Positions 1 to 5,030 of a stretch of 7,846 nucleotides of DNA are shown here, piece by piece. The notes under the pieces were generated by a model that worked only from the letters and a program-made list of their open reading frames with translations, was not told the DNA's origin and did not search any database. The stretch comes from Acidobacteriota bacterium (GTDB taxonomy: Bacteria; Acidobacteriota; Vicinamibacteria; Vicinamibacterales; 2-12-FULL-66-21), in contig JACDDJ010000193.1 in the NCBI GenBank assembly GCA_013817065.1, positions 1 to 7,846 on the forward strand, read 5' to 3'. Made by a program: the position numbers and the translations under genes. Every line of letters starts with the position of its first letter. Position 1 is the stretch's first letter.

Positions 1-5
1 GGGGT

Positions 6-22
6 CCGGGGCAGAGCCCCGG
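6..22. repeat. GC-rich perfect palindrome upstream of rpoD
   Basis: CCGGGGC (6-12) and GCCCCGG (16-22) form a 7-bp stem around a 3-base AGA loop, ending 16 bases before the rpoD start codon. No T-run follows it on the plus strand, so it is not a standard intrinsic terminator. It could be the end of an upstream transcript, a leader hairpin of rpoD, or a dispersed REP-like palindrome. The window starts too close to it to decide. The stem itself is seen directly; any role is inference. Confidence 0.5.
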
Positions 23-38
23 GTAATGAAGGAGCGAA

Positions 39-1757
39 ATGGCGTTGTCGATCGAAGAACGTTACGACGAGGTGAAACAGCTCATCTCGATCGGTAAGGA
101 AAAGGGATACCTGCTGTACGACGAGATCAACGAAATCCTTCCCGTCGAGATCACCTCGTCGGAGGACCTCGATGATCTGTTCGGGACCTTCAGCAGTGCC
201 GGCATCGAGGTGGTCGACTCGGAGAAGACCTTCCGAGAGGAGAAACAACTCGATCGCACCGGTGAAGGCGCCGAAGAAATCGAACTGGACCTCACTCCTG
301 GCGCTCTCGACAAGACGAACGATCCCGTCCGCATGTACCTCCGCGAGATGGGCACCGTCCCCCTCCTCACCCGCGAAGGCGAAGTAGAGATCGCCAAGCG
401 CATCGAGCGCGGCAAGCTCGCCGTCATCAAGTCCATCTCACGCACGCCGACGATTGCGCGAGCGATCATGACGATGGGCGAGGAATTGCGGACCGATGAA
501 CGCGGCGTGCGCGAGCTGGTGATCTTCAACGACGAAGAGATTACTGACGAGAAGATCGAGCACCGCAAGAAGCAGATCCTCAAGCAGATCGACGCCGTGT
601 CCAAGGCCTGGCTCGAACTCGAGAAGGCCAAGGAGAAGCTCGAGAAGACCGGCAAGGGCACCACGACACGGGACAAGAAGAAGTACCGCAAGGTTCGCAT
701 CGAGGCGCTGCGCGGCCGAGTACGCCTGTCGCGCCTGATCCGGAAGATCGAGTTCACCGAGATCGTCAAGCGCCGCATGATCGAGTTGATCAAGGACGGC
801 GTCGAGTCGGTGATGCGCTTGAAGCGCGAGGTCGACCACATCGAGCGCCAGGTCAATCCGAAGACCGGGAAGAAGAGCCGGCTGAAGGAAGAGGAAAAGA
901 AGGCCATCCTCAAGCGTCAGAAGGACTTCAAGGTGCAGATGAAGTCGACCGCTGACGACCTCGAAGAAACGCCCGACCGGTTGATGCACACCCTCGAAAC
1001 GATCATGAAGGGTGAGGCCCAGGCCGAGCAGGCGAAGAAGGAACTCGTCGAGGCCAACCTCCGACTGGTTGTCTCAATCGCGAAGAAGTACACGAACCGC
1101 GGGCTGCAGTTCCTCGACCTGATCCAGGAAGGCAACATCGGCCTCATGAAGGCGGTCGACAAGTTCGAGTACCGCCGCGGCTACAAGTTCTCGACCTACG
1201 CGACGTGGTGGATCCGCCAGGCGATCACCCGCGCGATTGCCGACCAGGCGCGGACGATCCGCATCCCGGTCCACATGATCGAGACCATCAACAAGCTCAT
1301 TCGCACGTCGCGCGCGCTCGTGCAGGAGCTTGGACGCGAACCTACCTCAGAGGAGATCGCCAAGCGCATGGACATCCCGGTGTCCAAGGTCCGCAAGGTC
1401 CTCAAGATCGCGCAGGAGCCGATCTCTCTCGAAACCCCGATTGGGGAGGAGGAAGATTCGCATCTTGGCGACTTCATCGAGGATCGCCAGGTGGTGTCCC
1501 CGTCCGACGCCGTGATCAACCTCAATCTGAAGGAGCAGACCGACTCAGTCCTGAAGACGCTCACGCCGCGTGAGGAAAAGGTCATCAAGATGCGGTTCGG
1601 CGTGGGTGACGGCAGCGAGCACACCCTCGAAGAGGTCGGCCAGAGCTTCGCGGTCACCCGCGAGCGGATCCGCCAGATCGAAGCAAAGGCGCTGCGCAAG
1701 CTGCGTCATCCATCACGCTCGCGCAAGCTGCGCGCCTTCCTCGAAGGCCGCACGTAG
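39..1757 (+). CDS. rpoD: RNA polymerase primary sigma factor (sigma-70/RpoD)
   Basis: This 572-residue protein is the housekeeping sigma factor, which directs core RNA polymerase to -10/-35 promoters. Region 1.1, the acidic N-terminal domain found in primary sigmas, spans about residues 5-60. Region 1.2 begins at about 95 with DPVRMYLREMG. A long Lys/Glu-rich non-conserved insert covers about 140-325. Region 2 begins near 330 (KELVEANLRLVV), and its promoter-melting and -10-reading part GYKFSTYATWWIRQ is at 381-394. Region 3 covers about 417-475. Region 4 begins at 508 (LTPREEKV), with the -35-reading helix-turn-helix at about 528-556 (HTLEEVGQSFAVTRERIRQIE). The ATG at 39 follows GAAGGAG at 28-34. 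Length and full domain order make an alternative sigma unlikely. In many bacteria dnaG lies just upstream, but that region is outside the window. Confidence 0.97.
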   Translation: MALSIEERYDEVKQLISIGKEKGYLLYDEINEILPVEITSSEDLDDLFGTFSSAGIEVVDSEKTFREEKQLDRTGEGAEEIELDLTPGALDKTNDPVRMYLREMGTVPLLTREGEVEIAKRIERGKLAVIKSISRTPTIARAIMTMGEELRTDERGVRELVIFNDEEITDEKIEHRKKQILKQIDAVSKAWLELEKAKEKLEKTGKGTTTRDKKKYRKVRIEALRGRVRLSRLIRKIEFTEIVKRRMIELIKDGVESVMRLKREVDHIERQVNPKTGKKSRLKEEEKKAILKRQKDFKVQMKSTADDLEETPDRLMHTLETIMKGEAQAEQAKKELVEANLRLVVSIAKKYTNRGLQFLDLIQEGNIGLMKAVDKFEYRRGYKFSTYATWWIRQAITRAIADQARTIRIPVHMIETINKLIRTSRALVQELGREPTSEEIAKRMDIPVSKVRKVLKIAQEPISLETPIGEEEDSHLGDFIEDRQVVSPSDAVINLNLKEQTDSVLKTLTPREEKVIKMRFGVGDGSEHTLEEVGQSFAVTRERIRQIEAKALRKLRHPSRSRKLRAFLEGRT

Positions 1758-1760
1758 TTT

Positions 1761-1776
1761 CCGACCTTCAGGTCGG
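1761..1776 (+). other. Short hairpin directly after rpoD stop
   Basis: CCGACC (1761-1766), loop TTCA, and GGTCGG (1771-1776) form a 6-bp perfect stem three bases after the rpoD TAG. No T-run follows. It stands in tandem with the stronger terminator nine bases downstream and may stabilise the mRNA 3' end or assist termination. That role is inference. Confidence 0.5.
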
Positions 1777-1784
1777 TGTCAGAT

Positions 1785-1814
1785 AAGGGCAACAGGAAAC
1801 TGTTGCCCTTTTTT
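1785..1814 (+). terminator. Intrinsic terminator of rpoD
   Basis: AAGGGCAACAG (1785-1795) and CTGTTGCCCTT (1800-1810) make an 11-bp perfect stem closed by a GAAA tetraloop. The T-run of 1809-1814 forms its 3' end and tail. This is a classic Rho-independent terminator for plus-strand transcription, 28 bases after the rpoD stop codon. In the opposite direction the stem is not followed by a T-run, so it should not efficiently stop transcripts from the minus-strand tRNA. Confidence 0.9.
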
Positions 1815-1840
1815 ATGTCAGTCGGCTCGACTTTCCAGCG

Positions 1841-1858
1841 CCGTCCACGCTTGGACGG
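1841..1858. repeat. Inverted repeat between rpoD terminator and tRNA
   Basis: CCGTCCA (1841-1847), loop CGCT, and TGGACGG (1852-1858) form a 7-bp stem in the 141-base spacer between the rpoD terminator and the tRNA. It lies downstream of the tRNA on the minus strand and could help end that transcript, although no T-run follows in either direction. No open reading frame in this spacer looks real. Confidence 0.4.
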
Positions 1859-1955
1859 TCGGACAGGATCGCCCACAGAGGATCCGCGTGCGCGAACTGT
1901 TCCCAGACGTCTCCGGCGGGAGCCGCGTCGGCCTGGCGGAGAGTTGAGCGAAGAA

Positions 1956-2028
1956 TGGGCCCACCAGGACTCGAACCTGGAACGAGCCGGTTATGAGCCG
2001 GCGGCTCTAACCATTGAGCTATGGGCCC
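1956..2028 (-). tRNA. tRNA with CAU anticodon, probably tRNA-Ile2 (AUA-decoding)
   Basis: Read on the minus strand, this is a complete 73-base cloverleaf. It has acceptor GGGCCCA/TGGGCCC, D-arm GCTC/GAGC, anticodon stem GCCGG/CCGGC with loop CTCATAA, T-arm CCAGG-TTCGAGT-CCTGG and discriminator A. The anticodon CAU is at 1995-1993. A CAU anticodon means initiator Met, elongator Met, or Ile2, whose C34 is converted to lysidine by TilS. Base pairs C4-G69 and C5-G68 are present; these are the reported TilS recognition features of E. coli tRNA-Ile2, while E. coli elongator Met has other pairs there. The acceptor stem and the GGCTCATAACC loop region also resemble known Ile2 tRNAs. The first acceptor pair is G-C and fully matched, which argues against an initiator. 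CCA is not encoded. A possible -10 (TATCAT, minus strand, 2068-2063) is the only promoter hint. Confidence 0.9.
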
Positions 2029-2114
2029 GCCGCCGAGTGTACCGCAATCCACACAGGCGGGGATGATACACTTCCCGCATTCCGCTTCGCGGTTCACCTT
2101 CAGCGCTTTCTTTG

Positions 2115-2849
2115 ATGCTGCCCGATCTAGAACATCTGATCCACCTCCAGGAGCTCGACTCGGCTGCCGATCGCGCCAGGCGCCGAATCGCCGACATCCC
2201 CGCGGTCCAGCAATCCCTCGAAGCCCGCAGCGCGGCGCGGGCGGCAGCCGTACAGGCAGTGAAGGATCGGATCGCAGCGACGACGGCGTCTCGGCGGGAT
2301 GTTGAGAAAGAGGTCGCCGCCGTCCAGACCCGGCTCTCGAAGTACAAAGAGCAGCTGATGTCGGTGAAGACGAACAAGGAGTTCACCGCAATGCAGCACG
2401 AGATCGCCACCGCCGAGGGGCTGGTGCGGTCGTATGATGACCGGCTGCTCGAGCTGATGGAAGCGGCCGACCAGGAAGCCGCGGAACTGAAGGCCGCTGA
2501 AGCGGCGATGAAATCAGAACAGGCCGACATCGCCAGGGACGAGAAGGCGCTCGAGGCAGAGCGCGAGACGCGCGAGGGGGAACTCCAGCGGCTGGCGTCC
2601 GAACGCGAAGCGGTCGCGTCCAGCATCTCCAGGGACGTGATGGCCATTTACATCCGCGTCGCTCACGGCCGAAGGGGGCTCGCGCTCGCCGAAGCCCGCG
2701 GCGGACTCTGCGTCGTCTGCCACGTTCGCATGCGTCCGCAGGTGTTCAACCAGGTCCGGCGCAACGACGGCATCAACCAGTGCGAGAGCTGCACTCGCAT
2801 CCTCTATTACGTTCCGCCGGTGACACCGGCTCCTGCCATCGAGAATTGA
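2115..2849 (+). CDS. COG1579 coiled-coil/C4 zinc-ribbon protein (zf-RING_7 family)
   Basis: This 244-residue predicted nucleic-acid-binding protein has the two-part layout of its family. A long charged alpha-helical, coiled-coil region covers about residues 1-185 (start LPDLEHLIHLQELD, then many Glu/Lys/Arg/Ala heptads). A C-terminal zinc ribbon has CVVC at 199-202 and CESC at 223-226. Characterised relatives include H. pylori HP0958 and Chlamydia CT398, coiled-coil hairpins with a zinc ribbon linked to sigma-54 and, for HP0958, to mRNA binding. The exact role here is unknown. I start at ATG 2115; a TTG directly before it (2112) is possible. There is no clear ribosome binding site in front of either. 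Its stop codon overlaps the start of the RNase H gene, so the two are probably co-translated. A COG1579-RNase H neighbourhood also occurs in mycobacteria (Rv2229c-Rv2228c). Confidence 0.88.
   Translation: MLPDLEHLIHLQELDSAADRARRRIADIPAVQQSLEARSAARAAAVQAVKDRIAATTASRRDVEKEVAAVQTRLSKYKEQLMSVKTNKEFTAMQHEIATAEGLVRSYDDRLLELMEAADQEAAELKAAEAAMKSEQADIARDEKALEAERETREGELQRLASEREAVASSISRDVMAIYIRVAHGRRGLALAEARGGLCVVCHVRMRPQVFNQVRRNDGINQCESCTRILYYVPPVTPAPAIEN
2846..2849 (+). promoter_or_regulatory. TTGA stop/start overlap coupling COG1579 gene and RNase H
   Basis: The four bases TTGA contain both the TGA stop of the COG1579 gene (2847-2849) and the TTG start chosen for the RNase H gene (2846-2848). No strong Shine-Dalgarno sequence precedes this TTG. 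This suggests that RNase H translation depends on ribosomes finishing the upstream gene. The overlap is seen directly; the coupling is inferred. Confidence 0.65.
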
Positions 2850-3298
2850 TTACCGCTTACATCGACGGCGGTGCCCGGGGCAATCCGGGGCCCGCGGGCT
2901 ACGGCGTCTACATCGAGCTGCCCGACGGAACCGTCGAGGAGCTGCACGGCGGACTCGGCATCGCAACCAACAACGTCGCCGAGTACAACGGGCTGCTCGC
3001 GGCACTGCGGTGGGCCGTCGACCACGGGCACACGCACGTCAGCATCAAGGCTGATTCCGAGTTGCTGGTGAAGCAGATGCGCGGCGAGTACAAGATCAAG
3101 AACGCGGGCCTACAGCCGCTCGCCGCCAAGGCTCGCCAGCTTGTCGCCAGGCTCGACCGCGTTTCGTTCGAACACGTTCGCCGGGAGAAGAACAAGGACG
3201 CCGACCGCCTGTCGAACGTAGGTATGGATGAAGCGGAAGAGGCTTTGCGTAACCCGCGCGCGATCAGCGGACCGTCAGGCCAGGGCGAGCTGTTCTAG
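2846..3298 (+). CDS. RNase HI family ribonuclease
   Basis: This 150-residue enzyme cleaves the RNA strand of RNA:DNA hybrids, acting on R-loops and replication primers. It opens with the RNase H signature ITAYIDGGARGNPGPAGYG. The expected acidic active-site set is visible: D7, E46 (in AEYNGLLAAL), D70 (in KADSELLVKQM) and D120 (in KDADRLSN). Its size and the RVT_3-like pattern fit the compact RNase HI type that lacks the basic protrusion of E. coli RnhA. An in-frame upstream ATG at 2780 would add 22 residues that only read through the previous gene's zinc ribbon. I therefore choose TTG at 2846, which gives a TTGA overlap with the COG1579 stop and places the first beta strand at the N-terminus. 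The protein ends in QGELF (146-150), which resembles a beta-clamp-binding peptide. The stop TAG overlaps the convergent pgeF stop. Confidence 0.9.
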   Translation: MITAYIDGGARGNPGPAGYGVYIELPDGTVEELHGGLGIATNNVAEYNGLLAALRWAVDHGHTHVSIKADSELLVKQMRGEYKIKNAGLQPLAAKARQLVARLDRVSFEHVRREKNKDADRLSNVGMDEAEEALRNPRAISGPSGQGELF

Positions 3299-4089
3299 GC
3301 AACAGGAACGCGGCGCCGCCTACTTCTGATCACCGCCGCCATCCGGCCCGCACCGGCGCCGGCAGCCCGGTAGGAGTGAAAAATCTCGGGATGAGTGCGC
3401 GTGCAGAGGCCGGCCACGTGAACCGCGTCAGCGGCTACGCCGGCGTCCTCGAGTTGCTCGCGATTCGCCCGCCACAAGTCGAAGTACGGGCGCTTGCCGG
3501 GAGCCCGAATGAACCAGCGGTCGAGCGCTGCCCGATCGTGCCCTGCGGATCGAAAAGCGTCGACGACCTCCTCACCCATCTCCCCGCAACACGTTCCAAG
3601 ACTTGGACCGATCGCGGCCATCAGATCTGCTGGCTTGCTGCCCCATTCGGCTGCGAGCCTCTCGACCGCCGCCGGCACGATCCGTTGCATGGTGCTCCGC
3701 CATCCGGCGTGGACGGCCGCCACCGCGCCAGTCCGTCGATCGGCGAGGAGAACGGGAGCGCAGTCGGCGACCCGCACGACGAGGGCGACCGATGGGTCCG
3801 CCGTGAGGATGCCATCCGCTGCCGGTCGGATCCACATCGAATCGTCGCCAACCGGCGCCTTGACGATACTTCGCCCGTGAACCTGATTCAGAAGCCGCAA
3901 GCGATCTCGAGGCACCCCGGCGAAGGCCGCAAGTCCGTTCCACTCGTCCTGGCTCTCGCGTAACACCACCGACGCCGCAGTAAAGAAGTGCTCCGCGTAA
4001 GACTGCAGTGGACGGCACACCAGGACCGCGCCCCAGGGTGCTTGCACCCACTCGAATCCGTCGTTAGGCTGGAGAACAGATATGGACAT
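3295..4089 (-). CDS. pgeF: Laccase-domain purine nucleoside phosphorylase / PgeF (YfiH) family
   Basis: This is a protein of about 264 residues from the YfiH/PgeF/LACC1 family. Members are described as purine nucleoside phosphorylases/adenosine deaminases (once called polyphenol oxidases), and E. coli PgeF edits wrongly built UDP-MurNAc precursors. The conserved zinc-ligand blocks are present: H71 in LLNQVHG, C110 in VADCAPVLLAD and H127 in AVHAGWRST. Also present are GPSLGTCCGEMGEEVV and the C-terminal FHSYRAAGAGAGRMAAVI. A start at 4179 would add 30 unconserved residues that only cross acpS. I prefer ATG 4089 (MSISVLQPNDGFEW), which has AGG six bases upstream. ATG 4092 or GTG 4047 are alternatives. 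With ATG 4089 the gene overlaps the acpS start by 8 bases, and at its other end it shares CTAG with the RNase H stop. It therefore has no private intergenic DNA. Confidence 0.9.
   Translation of the reverse strand: MSISVLQPNDGFEWVQAPWGAVLVCRPLQSYAEHFFTAASVVLRESQDEWNGLAAFAGVPRDRLRLLNQVHGRSIVKAPVGDDSMWIRPAADGILTADPSVALVVRVADCAPVLLADRRTGAVAAVHAGWRSTMQRIVPAAVERLAAEWGSKPADLMAAIGPSLGTCCGEMGEEVVDAFRSAGHDRAALDRWFIRAPGKRPYFDLWRANREQLEDAGVAADAVHVAGLCTRTHPEIFHSYRAAGAGAGRMAAVIRSRRRRVPVA
4071..4074 (+). promoter_or_regulatory. Ribosome binding site of acpS inside pgeF
   Basis: GGAG at 4071-4074 lies 7 bases before the acpS ATG and supports that start. It falls inside the coding region of the opposing pgeF gene if pgeF begins at 4089. 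Confidence 0.65.
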
Positions 4090-4477
4090 CATAGGCCTGG
4101 GGTTCGACGCCACCGACATACCGCGAATCGCTGATGTGCTGGCGCGGTATGGCGACCGCTTTCTCCGGCGGATCTTCACCGAAGGAGAGATTGCTTATTG
4201 TACGCGGCGGCGCGATCCCGTCCCCTCACTGGCGGCGCGCTTCGCATCGAAGGAAGCCTGCATGAAGGCGCTCGGCACGGGTCACTCGCGCGGTGTGCTG
4301 TGGAAGGACATCGAAGTGTTCCGCGACTACGGTCCGCCGCAACTCCGGTTGCACGGCGGTGCCGCGCGGCGCGCCGAGACAATGCAGGTGAAGAAGTCCC
4401 TGCTGACCATCACGCATTCCGAGTCCCTGGCGATGGCGCAGGTGCTCTTGTTCGGCGCCCCCGACAACGCCCGTTGA
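4082..4477 (+). CDS. acpS: Holo-[acyl-carrier-protein] synthase
   Basis: This 131-residue enzyme transfers the 4'-phosphopantetheine arm of coenzyme A to the serine of acyl carrier protein, activating it for fatty acid synthesis. Length and motifs match the AcpS group of phosphopantetheinyl transferases. The N-terminal IIGLGFDATDI contains metal-binding D9. RFLRRIFTEGE is followed by SLAARFASKEACMKALGTG, with K57 and metal-binding E58. The C-terminal block is SLLTITHSESLAMAQVL. Most family members read GxDxxxI with an acid or Ile after the Asp; here the sequence is DATDI, an acceptable variant. The start is firm: conserved residues begin immediately, with GGAG 7 bases upstream. The gene diverges from pgeF with overlapping 5' ends, so its promoter must lie within pgeF. 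No good -35/-10 pair was found there. Confidence 0.95.
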   Translation: MDIIGLGFDATDIPRIADVLARYGDRFLRRIFTEGEIAYCTRRRDPVPSLAARFASKEACMKALGTGHSRGVLWKDIEVFRDYGPPQLRLHGGAARRAETMQVKKSLLTITHSESLAMAQVLLFGAPDNAR

Positions 4478-4482
4478 CCGCT

Positions 4483-4519
4483 GCGCGGCGCTGACGCCTC
4501 GAGGGCGCTCCCGCCGCGC
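4483..4519. repeat. Inverted repeat after acpS, possible terminator
   Basis: GCGCGGCG (4483-4490) pairs with CGCCGCGC (4512-4519), enclosing a self-complementary CCTCGAGG (4497-4504). It begins 6 bases after the acpS stop. It is followed by a C-rich rather than T-rich stretch, so a role in termination is only suggested by position. The remaining bases up to the next ribosome binding site show no recognisable promoter. Confidence 0.4.
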
Positions 4520-4642
4520 CCCCTTCCGCTCGCAACCGCCGATCTCTCAACACCTTCCGCCTGCAAAGCTGCTGTCACTCTCCGGGGGCACTCCTCTTGC
4601 CCTCGACACAGGTGCGGTCCACGAACCTGCGAAGGAGAGCAC

Positions 4643-4966
4643 ATGACGATCAAAATTCTGCTGAATGAAAAGGGAAACCCCGTTGGCAAGCTGGCGGATG
4701 CCGAACTGCATTTCACGAGCGGTGCGCTCGAGGGCCTGAAGTTGATCGGGTTCGGGATCTGGGAGCGCAAGAGCGGGAACGGCCGGAACGTCACGTTCCC
4801 GGCGCGGCAGTACTCAGTGAACGGCGAACGCCGCAGTTTCTCACTGCTGCGGCCGATCGTCGATTCCACCGGCCAGGACCGGATTCGCGATCTGGTGCTC
4901 GAGGCTTACGCCGCGTACGAAGCGGACCACGCGGAGACTGGCGCCGCAGAAGCAGCAAGCGCCTGA
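4643..4966 (+). CDS. Small protein, SpoVG-like (tentative)
   Basis: This 107-residue protein has a good ribosome binding site (GAAGGAG at 4631-4637, 5 bases before ATG). It has no signal peptide or membrane segment. Residues from about 15 to 92 follow the order of SpoVG, a small DNA/RNA-binding regulator of sporulation and septation. A first beta strand (ADAELHF) is followed by a hydrophobic strand (LEGLKLIGFGIWE). The block VTFPARQYSVNGERRSF corresponds to SpoVG's AMPSKRTPDGEFRD, and a final helix RIRDLVLEAYAAY corresponds to KIQDAVLNEY. This was matched by eye, without a computed score. An Ala/Glu-rich tail covers about 93-107. It stands alone between acpS and the convergent radical SAM gene, so the neighbours do not reveal its role. 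It could instead belong to an unrelated small-protein family. Confidence 0.75.
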   Translation: MTIKILLNEKGNPVGKLADAELHFTSGALEGLKLIGFGIWERKSGNGRNVTFPARQYSVNGERRSFSLLRPIVDSTGQDRIRDLVLEAYAAYEADHAETGAAEAASA

Positions 4967-4970
4967 CGCG

Positions 4971-4998
4971 ATGGAAAATGGTAGATGGAAGATGGATA
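4971..4998. repeat. Four tandem heptamers of ATGG type
   Basis: ATGGAAA, ATGGTAG, ATGGAAG and ATGGATA follow one another in register at 4971-4998, a 7-base period with invariant ATGG. The patch is purine-rich and AT-richer than the surroundings, and lies in the short gap between two convergent genes. Its purpose is unknown. Confidence 0.7.
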
Positions 4999-5030
4999 GC
5001 AGCGGCATCACGCTAGCAGCGGTATCACGT
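4997..5030. repeat. 17-base tandem direct repeat covering a stop codon
   Basis: TAGCAGCGGCATCACGC (4997-5013) is followed directly by TAGCAGCGGTATCACGT (5014-5030), with 15 of 17 bases identical. The second unit contains the TGA stop (5027-5025 on the minus strand) of the radical SAM gene, and the first unit carries the same TGA-containing segment outside the gene. This looks like a small local duplication at the gene's 3' end. Confidence 0.7.

Noticed and set aside
62..913. A 283-codon open frame antisense to rpoD
   Set aside because: The product is Ser/Arg-rich and lacks recognisable motifs. The plus-strand frame is an unmistakable sigma factor.
1815..1955. A small gene in the rpoD-tRNA spacer
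   Set aside because: The frames crossing it continue out of rpoD or through the tRNA and carry no ribosome binding site or recognisable motif.
2780..2845. N-terminal extension of the RNase H from ATG 2780
   Set aside because: The extra 22 residues are an out-of-frame reading of the zinc ribbon of the preceding gene and are not RNase H-like.
3376..3963. A 195-codon plus-strand frame inside pgeF
   Set aside because: It is antisense to conserved zinc-ligand blocks of pgeF and shows no domain of its own.
4042..4070. Possible acpS promoter (TTGCAC, 17 bases, TAGGCT)
   Set aside because: Only three of six bases match in each box, and the implied start point would leave out the ribosome binding site.
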